NCBI GenBank assembly: GCA_964419545.1
Contig: CAYQQU010000013.1
Location: 28,089 to 92,088, forward strand
DNA length: 64,000 nucleotides
Direction of reading: 5' to 3'
Source of the DNA: CAYQQU01 sp964419545
Lineage (GTDB): Bacteria; Bacteroidota; Bacteroidia; Chitinophagales; Saprospiraceae
How positions within the stretch are numbered: the stretch's first letter is position 1; every line of letters starts with the position of its first letter. Of the stretch, positions 44,313 to 52,037 are shown piece by piece. The notes under the pieces were generated by a model. It made no database searches, was not told where the DNA came from, and worked only from the letters and a program-made list of their open reading frames with translations. A program made the position numbers and the translations under genes.

Positions 44313-44987
44313 ATGACTCCCTTTCTGATCGTGCTGGCTATTCTTCCGGGCATCGCTATTTGTGTGTATATCTACTACCTCGACAAATACGAAAGGGAAG
44401 AGAAACTGCCGCTCGGGCTGAGTTTCCTGTTGGGCGTCCTGATCACCTACCCGGTAATGAAACTGCAACAATGGCTGCTGCATTTCCATATCGAAGATCC
44501 TTACAATTTACTGCTCACCCTTTTTTCGTCCATCTTCATCGTAGCCTTGAGCGAAGAGCTCATCAAGCTGCTCGCTGTACTGGCCTTTCCTTTCGGCTAT
44601 CGTTTTTTCAATGAACCGATGGACGGCATCATCTACACCGTGATGACCGCTATGGGGTTCGCCACTTTGGAGAACCTCGTCTACGCGGATCAGTTTGGGC
44701 TGGAGACTACGCTGCTCCGCGCCTTTACCGCCGTTCCCGCCCACGCGATATTTGCCGTAGTCCTCGGTTATTACATCGGGCTGGCCAAGTTTTCGAAAGG
44801 CCGGAAAGCGAAGTTGCTGATCGTCGGACTGGCGCAGGCGGTAGCCTTTCACGGCATCTATGACTTTTTCATCCTGCAGGAGGTCTACGACGGCTTCTCC
44901 TCCCTGGCGGTGGTCAGCCTGGTAGTAGGCGTTTTTTACGGAAGAAACCTGATCCGGAAACACCAGGAAAATTCTCCTTTCAAATAA
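44313..44987 (+). CDS. PrsW-like intramembrane protease family protein
   Basis: A 224-residue membrane protein with about seven helices. The conserved acidic motifs SEELIKLL, EPMDGIIYTVMTAMGFATLENLVY and the helix with VAFHGIYDFF match PrsW/CPBP-type proteins, where Glu and His residues form the active site. In Bacillus PrsW cleaves an anti-sigma factor; the substrate here is unknown. It starts 11 bases after the hydrolase and ends 6 bases before the oppositely oriented MazG-like gene. Confidence 0.86.
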   Translation: MTPFLIVLAILPGIAICVYIYYLDKYEREEKLPLGLSFLLGVLITYPVMKLQQWLLHFHIEDPYNLLLTLFSSIFIVALSEELIKLLAVLAFPFGYRFFNEPMDGIIYTVMTAMGFATLENLVYADQFGLETTLLRAFTAVPAHAIFAVVLGYYIGLAKFSKGRKAKLLIVGLAQAVAFHGIYDFFILQEVYDGFSSLAVVSLVVGVFYGRNLIRKHQENSPFK

Positions 44988-44993
44988 AGCTGG

Positions 44994-45332
44994 TCAGCGC
45001 AGTTTTTCATTGGAAGCATGCCGGTCGGCGTCGCGCTGCGTTTTCTTGGCGAGGTTTTTTTCCAGGGCCGCCGTCAGGTCTACTCCGGTCTGATTGGCCA
45101 GGCAGATCAGAACGAACAGCACATCGGCCATTTCGTCGGCAAGGTCCTCGGCCGCCGTGGCTTCCTGTTCTTTGTTTTTGAAGGATTGTTCGCCGTACAG
45201 GCGCGCCATCAGCCGGGCCATTTCGCCGACTTCCTCCATCAGTACGGCGGTATTGGTGAGCTCGCTATAGTAGCGCACACCGATGGTCTTGATCCAGTGA
45301 TCGACCGTTTGTTGGGCTTCTTGCAGGGTCAT
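44994..45332 (-). CDS. MazG-like nucleotide pyrophosphohydrolase
   Basis: A 112-residue all-alpha NTP pyrophosphohydrolase (MazG/dUTPase-2 fold). The metal-binding pattern ExxE...ExxD is seen in LMEEVGEMARL and EDLADEMADVLFVLICLAN. It hydrolyses nucleoside triphosphates to monophosphates, often as house-cleaning. It follows dtd by 6 bases on the minus strand, so two quality-control enzymes form a likely operon. Confidence 0.89.
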   Translation of the reverse strand: MTLQEAQQTVDHWIKTIGVRYYSELTNTAVLMEEVGEMARLMARLYGEQSFKNKEQEATAAEDLADEMADVLFVLICLANQTGVDLTAALEKNLAKKTQRDADRHASNEKLR

Positions 45333-45338
45333 GTGGTG

Positions 45339-45791
45339 TTATTCTCTGTTTTTCGAATCCATGATGATGGTGACGGGACCGTCGTTGATCAGCGCAACTT
45401 GCATCATCGCGCCGAAAGTACCGGTTTGAACGGGCAGATCGGATACGGCCGCCAGCCGTTGCACAAATTTTTCGTACATGGGCACGGCGAACTCAGGCTT
45501 GGAAGCCCGGATGTAAGAAGGGCGATTGCCTTTTTTGGTGCTGGCGTGCAGGGTAAACTGACTGACCACCAGGAGCTCGCCGCGCACATCCTGTACCGAT
45601 TGGTTCATTATGCCGGCGGCGTCGTTGAAGATGCGCAGTTTGGCGACCTTGTTGCAGAGCCATTCGATATCCTCTTCGTTGTCTTCGTCTTCGATACCCA
45701 GTAAGAGGAGCAATCCCTGATCGATGCTCGACTTAACCCGGCCGTCGATGGTCACGGAAGCCTGACTTACGCGCTGGATGACAATCCTCAT
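45339..45791 (-). CDS. dtd: D-aminoacyl-tRNA deacylase
   Basis: A 150-residue dimeric enzyme that removes D-amino acids and misacylated glycine from tRNA. The start MRIVIQRVSQASV, the motif VVSQFTLHA and the cross-subunit motif GNRPSY (Gly-Pro) are complete. Length is standard. It is the first gene of a minus-strand pair and is divergent from ctaA across the candidate origin. Confidence 0.97.
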   Translation of the reverse strand: MRIVIQRVSQASVTIDGRVKSSIDQGLLLLLGIEDEDNEEDIEWLCNKVAKLRIFNDAAGIMNQSVQDVRGELLVVSQFTLHASTKKGNRPSYIRASKPEFAVPMYEKFVQRLAAVSDLPVQTGTFGAMMQVALINDGPVTIIMDSKNRE

Positions 45792-46475
45792 AATTTAGTG
45801 TTGCTTTATCCGTTGGCTCATGTTTCAACCCATCTGTTTGGCAAAACCCCGGTAACAAGACCTTTGCTTTTTTTTACCGATTAATCACAACAAAACGGTC
45901 AAACAAATGTTTATTTCTGCTTTTCAACATCTGAAATTTGCTCCTTTGACAAACGCCTGTAAACCAAAGATTAATCCTCTCCGCTTTTCCACAGCCCGGT
46001 ATGGGATAACCCGTTAAAAACCTGCGAGGTTGTGCACAGTCTTAAAGAATCAAGTTTTATGTAATATGAAAAAACATTAATACCGCAAGATTTCCGTGGA
46101 AATCCCCGGGCGTAACTGACAGGGTTAAGTCATATTTCCGCTGCCGGGTTTAAAAAAGTTTTACTCTGCAAAACTTTTCCCCCCTCTGTGCATAATTTAT
46201 ATAAGCAATTGAGAACGAATTAAAGGGGCGGTGGAAGGATTGTGGATTAACTCAGTGTTAAGTAGAACAACTCTCGATGCAAACTTTTCGGTCTAATGTT
46301 ATCTACATATTAACACCCCTAATGATGAGGGGCTTTGGAAAATTTTTTTTTAAATAATCATTAATACACCAACGGCTTTTGTTAAGCCAGTGTTATCCGG
46401 AAGTAAACAGAACGTTTTGGTTGCGATCCGGAGAAACAACATCATATTGGTTGGGCAAAAAATATCCGCAGAGCA
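45792..46475. other. oriC: Candidate chromosomal replication origin (oriC), gene-free
   Basis: This A+T-rich 684-base gap between divergent dtd and ctaA holds DnaA-box-like 9-mers (consensus TTATnCACA): TTTTCCACA 45985, TTGTGCACA 46030, TGTGCATAA 46187 (exact, minus), TGTGGATTA 46241 (minus) and TTATCTACA 46299. An A/T tract (AAATTTTTTTTTAAATAAT, ~46340-46360) could be the unwinding element. An exact TTATCCACA is also inside ctaA at 47071 and two TGTGGAAAA just after it. parS sites, which normally cluster near oriC, lie ~45 kb away. No dnaA is nearby; chance enrichment cannot be excluded by eye. Confidence 0.42.
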
Positions 46476-47579
46476 ATGGAATCAACTTTGGTGGTACAGA
46501 CGCAAGACAAGCAGCCGGCGACGAAGACTTATCCCTTTGCCGTCAAGGCCTGGTTGATCGCCGGGCTGGTCATGATTTTCGTGCAGGTAGTCGTCGGCGG
46601 TATTACCCGCCTCACCGGATCGGGCCTGTCGATTACGCGCTGGGAAATCGTTACCGGAACGCTTCCGCCGCTCAACGGTCAGCAATGGGAGGAAGCGTTT
46701 GATCTCTACAAAGCGACCCCCCAGTACCAGAAGATCAACCAGGGGATGAGCATGGGGGCGTTCAAATTTATCTATTTCTGGGAATACATTCACCGGGTCT
46801 GGGCGCGGCTGATGGGTTTCGTGTTCATCGTGCCGTTCGCGGTTTTCTGGGCTAAAGGCTGGTTTGACCGCTACTTGTTCCGCCGGCTGGTAGTCGTTTT
46901 TCTGCTGGCGGCGTTGGTGGCTTCCTTCGGCTGGATCATGGTGGCGAGCGGCCTGATCGAGCGGCCTTGGGTAAACGCTTACAAACTGACGATGCACCTG
47001 TCGCTGGCCCTCCTGCTGTTCGCTTATCTGTTTTGGACAACCATGCGGGTCGTTCAGCCCGGCGGGGGCGTTATCCACAGTGTTTCGTTAAAAAAGTGGA
47101 TAATGGCGATCACCGCGGTTTTAACCCTGCAACTGCTGCTCGGCGGCACCATGTCGGGTATGAAAGCAGCCTTATTTTATCCCACTTGGCCCGATATGAA
47201 CGGCGAGGGAGTGCCGGCCGTTTTGCTGGATGCATCCGCCTGGAATGTGAAAAACTTTGTGGATTACGACGCGAGCGCCTTCATGCCGGCGCTGATTCAG
47301 CTGTTGCACCGAACGACTGCTTATATATTGACTGTCATGATTTTGTGGTTTTCTTGGCGCGCGCGCCAGGCGAGCAACAACCCGCGGTTCCGCACCGGGC
47401 TGACCCTGTTGGTAACCTTGTTGATAACTCAGGTGATTTTAGGGATCATCACGGTGATCAATAGCGTGGGCGTGATTCCGGTCGACTGGGGAGTCTTACA
47501 TCAGGCCTTTGCTTTATTGTTGCTTACCAGCGTACTTTTCGTGTATTATCAGCTGTCGAAAGGTCGAATCACGGCTTGA
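46476..47579 (+). CDS. ctaA: Heme A synthase (COX15/CtaA)
   Basis: A 367-residue inner-membrane enzyme with eight helices that oxidises heme O to heme A for cytochrome c oxidase. Heme-ligand histidines are in FWEYIHRVWARLMG, TMHLSLALLLFA, QLLHRTTAYIL and LHQAFALLLL, and the GGITRLTGSGLSITRWE loop after helix 1 is the COX15 signature. The presence of this gene indicates an aa3-type oxidase. Several DnaA-box-like 9-mers fall inside or just after its coding sequence. Confidence 0.96.
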   Translation: MESTLVVQTQDKQPATKTYPFAVKAWLIAGLVMIFVQVVVGGITRLTGSGLSITRWEIVTGTLPPLNGQQWEEAFDLYKATPQYQKINQGMSMGAFKFIYFWEYIHRVWARLMGFVFIVPFAVFWAKGWFDRYLFRRLVVVFLLAALVASFGWIMVASGLIERPWVNAYKLTMHLSLALLLFAYLFWTTMRVVQPGGGVIHSVSLKKWIMAITAVLTLQLLLGGTMSGMKAALFYPTWPDMNGEGVPAVLLDASAWNVKNFVDYDASAFMPALIQLLHRTTAYILTVMILWFSWRARQASNNPRFRTGLTLLVTLLITQVILGIITVINSVGVIPVDWGVLHQAFALLLLTSVLFVYYQLSKGRITA

Positions 47580-47726
47580 TGTGGAAAACCATGTGGAAAA
47601 ACGAAAATTTTATCGTTTTTTTGCGGAGCCGCAAGATGCAGGCGAAACAATATTGGCTGATTGTATTGTTTTGGATAATAAGTTGTAAATGTTTAATTAT
47701 TCCTAACTTATAAATTGGATTCTCCG

Positions 47727-47734
47727 TATTTTTG
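47727..47734 (+). promoter_or_regulatory. Bacteroidota-type -7 box before the DksA-like gene
   Basis: TATTTTTG fits TAnnTTTG and is followed by GCGCC, 53 bases before the start codon. The -33 box is uncertain. Confidence 0.45.
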
Positions 47735-47786
47735 CGCCAAATTTTTATGGATTCCGCAATCGCGAATGCTCCAAAACCTTTAAACT

Positions 47787-48167
47787 ATGAATCTTAGCGC
47801 TAACAAAAGCCGGTATAGCGACGAAGAGTTGAACGAATTCAAGGAACTGATCGAAGCGAAACTGGACAGAGCCAGAGAACAACTGGATTTTTACCTGCAC
47901 CAACTTTCCGAGATCGCCGATAACGGCGATTCGAAAGTGAAGGGCCTGGACGATGGGATCGGAACGGCGGAGAACGAGCGGATCACGACGATGGCCGCCC
48001 GCCAGAAGAAGCTCATTCAGCACCTGGAAAATGCGCTGATCCGGATCGAGAACAAAGCTTACGGGATCTGCCGCATCACCGGCAAATTGATCGCCAAAGA
48101 GCGACTTCGCGCCGTGCCCCACGCCACCCTGAGTATCGAAGCCAAACAAGGCCGCAAGCGCGTATGA
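47787..48167 (+). CDS. TraR/DksA-family protein with reduced zinc finger
   Basis: A 126-residue protein with the DksA/TraR coiled-coil (ELIEAKLDRAREQLDFYL... onward) and zinc-finger region. Canonical family members carry four Cys; here the finger reads YGICRITGKLIAKERLRAVPHATL with a single Cys, a form common in Bacteroidota. DksA-type proteins bind the RNA polymerase secondary channel and modulate initiation with ppGpp; zinc binding is unlikely here. lspA follows 199 bases later. Confidence 0.88.
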   Translation: MNLSANKSRYSDEELNEFKELIEAKLDRAREQLDFYLHQLSEIADNGDSKVKGLDDGIGTAENERITTMAARQKKLIQHLENALIRIENKAYGICRITGKLIAKERLRAVPHATLSIEAKQGRKRV

Positions 48168-48366
48168 CGCACGGATTACCGAAAACGAGTGTATCCGGGA
48201 CCGGCCGGGCGTAGGTTCGGCGCTTTGCTCAACCTGCGCCCGCCCCTTCCGGCCGACGCCCCGCCTTCCTTATCTACCGGACTTTCGTCGATTTTTTTGG
48301 CAGAAGTTGTTGGCAAGCCGCTTTTTTTGACCCTAAATTGCACTCCCTTTTACTCACCGAAAATCA

Positions 48367-49080
48367 TTGGACGCTTTGAAAAAGACAGGAAAGGTGCTTT
48401 TGCTTGTTTTTTTGGTGCTTTTTATTGACCAGGCCGTCAAGATCTGGGTAAAAACGCACCTGCAGTACGGGGAGGAAATACAGATTTTTGGTTTGGACTG
48501 GGCGCTGATCCACTTCGTCGAAAATAACGGCATGGCCTTCGGCATCACTCTGGGCGGCGAATACGGAAAGCTGGCCCTCAGCCTTTTCCGGATACTGGCC
48601 GTCGTGTTTCTCATCTATTATATTCGGGAACTGATCAAATCAGAGGTTTCTTTCGGGTTGCTGGCCAGCTTTGCCCTCATCCTGGCCGGCGCCGTCGGGA
48701 ACATCATCGACAGCGCTTTCTACGGCCTTATCTTTTCCGAATCGCCCTACCACGGCGGCCTCGCACAGCTGTTTCCGCCCGGAGGCGGCTACGCCGGTTT
48801 TTTACACGGGAAGGTGGTGGATATGCTGTATTTCCCCATCATCCGCGGCACCATGCCGGATTGGGTGCCCATCTGGGGAGGCGAGTATTTCCTGTTCTTC
48901 AAGCCGGTTTTCAACGTAGCCGACATGTCGATTACCATCGGGGTGATCAACATTCTGCTTTTTCAGCGCAGCTTTTTCAGTAATCAGAGTAAAAGCGAGG
49001 ACGAGGAAGAGGAAGACCGGCAACCGGAAGAAACGCCGGCGGAAGAGGCTCCAAAAGAAGAGGAAGGGGAAGAAAAGTGA
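48367..49080 (+). CDS. lspA: Lipoprotein signal peptidase with acidic C-terminal tail
   Basis: A 237-residue inner-membrane aspartyl peptidase that removes signal peptides from prolipoproteins. Four helices are visible; the catalytic Asp residues sit in GNIIDSAFYG and FNVADMSITIG, and FVENNGMAFG is the third family motif. The C-terminus has an extra ~40-residue acidic tail (KSEDEEEEDRQPEETPAEEAPKEEE) absent from typical LspA, and a loop between the Asp motifs is longer than in E. coli. The apparent start is TTG at 48367. Confidence 0.94.
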   Translation: MDALKKTGKVLLLVFLVLFIDQAVKIWVKTHLQYGEEIQIFGLDWALIHFVENNGMAFGITLGGEYGKLALSLFRILAVVFLIYYIRELIKSEVSFGLLASFALILAGAVGNIIDSAFYGLIFSESPYHGGLAQLFPPGGGYAGFLHGKVVDMLYFPIIRGTMPDWVPIWGGEYFLFFKPVFNVADMSITIGVINILLFQRSFFSNQSKSEDEEEEDRQPEETPAEEAPKEEEGEEK

Positions 49081-49109
49081 ATTTCTTCCCTTTCAAAGGT
49101 TGGCGTGCG

Positions 49110-49445
49110 TCAGTCCAGATCGTCGTGTTCGTTATAATCCGCTTCTTCCAGAAACCCTTTGATCGCCTCCACGGCATTTCCCACCTTATCGTAGTTGATG
49201 CTGTAGTGGATGAATTTGCCGTTGCGCTCGGTTTCCACCAGGCCCGCCAGGCGCAGGATGCGCAGATGCTGGGACGTGATCGACTGTTCGAGCTTCAACG
49301 TATTGTAGATCTTGTTCACATTGATCATCTCGTTCTGATCGATAAACTCCAGGATCTGCATGCGGAGGGGATGGGCTAGTGCGCGGAGTACTTCTGAGGA
49401 TACAAGGAGCTTCTCCTTGTTGATGTTTACTTTAGCTTTTCTCAT
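49110..49445 (-). CDS. ArsR/SmtB-family winged-helix regulator 1
   Basis: A 111-residue DNA-binding protein with the ArsR winged helix (LRALAHPLRMQILEFIDQN, ...KLEQSITSQHLRILRLAGLVETERNGKFIHYSIN). No Cys is present, so the thiolate metal site of ArsR is absent; it may respond to redox, another ligand or a partner. It is a paralogue of the gene at 49588, same strand, separated by 142 bases and a terminator, so each is transcribed on its own. Confidence 0.89.
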   Translation of the reverse strand: MRKAKVNINKEKLLVSSEVLRALAHPLRMQILEFIDQNEMINVNKIYNTLKLEQSITSQHLRILRLAGLVETERNGKFIHYSINYDKVGNAVEAIKGFLEEADYNEHDDLD

Positions 49446-49515
49446 AGACGTTTGTGTTTAGTTTTCCCGTATTATCCTAGCAAATATGCATTTTTTGGTG
49501 ATTTTTTCAAAGGGC

Positions 49516-49556
49516 ATAAAAAAAATGCTGTTAATCTAATTGATTCACAGCATTTT
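49516..49556 (-). terminator. Rho-independent terminator after ArsR regulator 2
   Basis: AAAATGCTGT/ACAGCATTTT forms a 10-bp stem over a 15-base loop. On the minus strand it is followed by a run of eight T. It ends the upstream regulator gene (49588-49926). Confidence 0.85.
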
Positions 49557-49587
49557 AAGAGAAAATGCAACTATGGAGAATGCAAAA

Positions 49588-49926
49588 TCAGGCAGCCAGT
49601 TCTTCCACCAGACGGGAAATTTGGGACAACCGATCGCGGTTGAGCGAATAATTGATGAATTTGCCTTCGCGCTCGGTTTCCACAATACCGGCCCGGCGCA
49701 GGATCGCCAGGTGCTGTGAGGCTACCGACTGTTCGAGCCGCAACTTGATGTAAATATCGGTAACGTTCATGCTGTCGTTCTCTTCCAGCAGGTCAATGAT
49801 GCGCTGACGGAGCTTATGATTTACAGCACGCAATACCAAAACGGCTTTGCGGAGCTCCGCATAGTCCAACTGGATGTTGTTTTTTCCCTTCTTTAGCATT
49901 ACGGTTTCATTTTTTTGCTTTCTCAT
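49588..49926 (-). CDS. ArsR/SmtB-family winged-helix regulator 2
   Basis: A 112-residue paralogue of the regulator at 49110, sharing the pattern RLEQSVASQHLAILRRAGIVETEREGKFINYSLN and the preceding ALLVLRAVNHKLRQRIIDLLEEN-like helices. It also lacks Cys metal ligands. Two adjacent copies that diverge in the sensing helices suggest a duplication followed by specialisation; the operator and ligand are unknown. A strong terminator follows. Confidence 0.89.
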   Translation of the reverse strand: MRKQKNETVMLKKGKNNIQLDYAELRKAVLVLRAVNHKLRQRIIDLLEENDSMNVTDIYIKLRLEQSVASQHLAILRRAGIVETEREGKFINYSLNRDRLSQISRLVEELAA

Positions 49927-50139
49927 AATGATGTTTTTACGATGGATAAACGTCTACTGTCTAGTATGTTTCAAAGATCGTACCAAAGTGATGGGTTACT
50001 TAAACCGGCAGTGGTACTTTTTTCCTTACAAAGCTAATAAAATATTGACAGAATTAAAATATATCGGAAAATATCATTTTTGATATTTTGGCTTAGTGTC
50101 TGATATTCAGGTGATTATTAATTGTGAATTACAGCGTTT

Positions 50140-50823
50140 TCACAATTTTTTTTTGGGGCGCGTAATGTTTGGAGGCTTTAAATAAAAGGGAGCATAGTAA
50201 GCAAGGTCCGCAAATGCCTGCTCCGAATAGTGCTTCGCTGCCCAATAAATGAGGTGGCGGGCCGAACACCGCACCTCGCTGAAGTGGATGCCGGGCGCTC
50301 CCAGCACCTCGCGGCATTTTTCGGCCCCGTTGCCGCAAAGCACCAGCTCGCGCCCCTCCTGCCGGTAGGCCGAAAAGCTGTTCGCTTCAATCACCAACGC
50401 CTGGGCCTCTGTAAGCGGGCGCTGCTCCTCGTCAAAAACGGCCGTGTACACCTCCATCCGGCGGGCGTCGATCATCGGTATGTACAGAGCAGGCCGGCCC
50501 TCCCGTTCAAAGGCGGCCCGGGCCAATGCCCGCAGGGTGTCGACGGCGATCAGGGGCGCCTGCAGGCCATAGCAGATCCCCTTGGCGGTGGCCGTACCGA
50601 TGCGCAGCGCCGTATAAGAACCGGGGCCGCTGCTCACCGCTACGGCATCGAGCTCGGCCATCCGCCGGCCGGCTTCAGTGAGGCAGCGCCGAATCAATAG
50701 GTTGATCTTCTCGCCGTGGGTGTAAGGGGCGTCTGCTTCGGAGATACTCAGAAGCCGGTCGCCTTCGCTGAGCGCTACCGAGCAGATTTCCGTCGCCGTT
50801 TCGATATGTAGCAATAACGCCAT
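50140..50823 (-). CDS. tsaB: tRNA threonylcarbamoyladenosine biosynthesis protein TsaB
   Basis: A 227-residue ASKHA-fold protein that scaffolds the TsaD/TsaE complex making t6A37 on ANN-decoding tRNAs. LLHIETATEICSVAL at the start and VSSGPGSYTALRIGTATAKG in the middle are the TsaB signature; GLQAPLIAVDTL follows. Length is typical. It is divergent from prfA across 110 bases. Confidence 0.95.
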   Translation of the reverse strand: MALLLHIETATEICSVALSEGDRLLSISEADAPYTHGEKINLLIRRCLTEAGRRMAELDAVAVSSGPGSYTALRIGTATAKGICYGLQAPLIAVDTLRALARAAFEREGRPALYIPMIDARRMEVYTAVFDEEQRPLTEAQALVIEANSFSAYRQEGRELVLCGNGAEKCREVLGAPGIHFSEVRCSARHLIYWAAKHYSEQAFADLAYYAPFYLKPPNITRPKKKL

Positions 50824-50900
50824 AAAAGGTAAAGATAGATGGTTTGGAAGATTTATCCTATGCTCTCGCTTCGGGACTCCTCGGGCCGGAAAAGAAATCC

Positions 50901-50908
50901 TATTTTTG
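50901..50908 (+). promoter_or_regulatory. Bacteroidota-type -7 box before prfA
   Basis: TATTTTTG fits TAnnTTTG, 25 bases before the start codon. Confidence 0.45.
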
Positions 50909-50933
50909 AAGTTCAGTTAAATTGCTACGCATT

Positions 50934-51998
50934 ATGATCGACAAACTCGAGGCAATCAAAGAACGCTATATTTATCTCGAAGAGCAAATGGCCGACCCGG
51001 AGATCATTTCCGATATGAATCGCTACAAAAAGGTGAGCAAAGAATATAAGGATCTCAAGCCGATCGTCAAGGCCTATGAGGAATATGAAGAATTGCTCGG
51101 AAATATCGAAACGGCGAAAGAAATGCTCGCCGACCCCGAAATGAAGGAAATGGCGAAAGCCGAAATGGAGGAGCTGGAGCCCCGGCAGGAAGCCCTCGAA
51201 GAACGCATCAAAGTATTGCTCATCCCCAAAGACCCGGAAGACAGCAAAGACGTTATTTTCGAGATACGCGCCGGTACGGGCGGCGACGAAGCCAGTATCT
51301 TCGCCGGCGACCTCTACCGGATGTATTCGCGCTACTTCGAGAACAACGGGCTGAAAGCTGAGGTCATCTCCGTCAACGAAGGCACCGTCGGCGGGTACAA
51401 CAAGCTCGTACTCGAAGTTAGCGGAGAGGACGTCTACGGCAAGCTGAAATTTGAATCGGGCGCCCACCGCGTACAGCGCGTCCCCAAAACGGAATCCCAG
51501 GGCCGCGTGCATACCTCCGCCGCTACCGTCGCCGTCATCCCCAAGCTCGAACCGGAAGATGTGGATATCAACAAAGCCGACCTCAAGATCGATACCTTCC
51601 GCGCCAGCGGCGCCGGCGGGCAGCACGTCAACAAGACGGAATCGGCAGTGCGCATCACCCACCTGCCCACCGGCGTGGTCTCCGAAAGCCAGGACGGGCG
51701 CTCCCAAATCAAAAACCGGGAGATCGCCATGCAGCGCCTGTCGGCCAAAATCCTGGAAATGCAACGGGAGCAGCACCAAAGCGAAATGGCCCAGAAGCGA
51801 AAGTCTCTGGTCGGCACCGGCGACCGCTCCGGTAAGATCCGCACCTACAATTATCCACAAAACCGGGTAACCGATCACCGCATCAACCTCACGCTCTACA
51901 ATCTGGACAGCATCATGGAGGGAAGCATCGAAGAGATCATCGAAGCGCTCCAGGTCGCCGAAAACGCCGAAAAATTAAAAGAAGGCGAACTGGCCTAA
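50934..51998 (+). CDS. prfA: Peptide chain release factor 1
   Basis: A 354-residue class I release factor that reads UAA and UAG stops. The peptidyl-tRNA hydrolysis motif GAGGQHVNKT (GGQ at residues 228-230) and the anticodon-like region in domain 2 (HRVQRVPKTESQGRVHTSAATVAV, containing the PxT motif of RF1) mark it as RF1 rather than RF2. The ATG at 50934 (MIDKLEAIKERY) gives the standard length. Confidence 0.97.
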   Translation: MIDKLEAIKERYIYLEEQMADPEIISDMNRYKKVSKEYKDLKPIVKAYEEYEELLGNIETAKEMLADPEMKEMAKAEMEELEPRQEALEERIKVLLIPKDPEDSKDVIFEIRAGTGGDEASIFAGDLYRMYSRYFENNGLKAEVISVNEGTVGGYNKLVLEVSGEDVYGKLKFESGAHRVQRVPKTESQGRVHTSAATVAVIPKLEPEDVDINKADLKIDTFRASGAGGQHVNKTESAVRITHLPTGVVSESQDGRSQIKNREIAMQRLSAKILEMQREQHQSEMAQKRKSLVGTGDRSGKIRTYNYPQNRVTDHRINLTLYNLDSIMEGSIEEIIEALQVAENAEKLKEGELA

Positions 51999-52032
51999 CC
52001 CACACCCACACCCACACCCACACTCAAACTCA
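51999..52032. repeat. CCCACA microsatellite between convergent genes
   Basis: After the prfA stop there are about four tandem CCCACA units, degrading into CTCAAACTCACACCCC, up to the end of the minus-strand barrel gene at 52038. It is a hexamer repeat that could vary in copy number between strains. Confidence 0.8.
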
Positions 52033-52037
52033 CACCC

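Noticed and set aside
51851..51859. Exact DnaA box TTATCCACA inside prfA
   Set aside because: It is isolated, encodes the conserved YNYPQN segment of RF1, and lies in coding DNA of normal composition.
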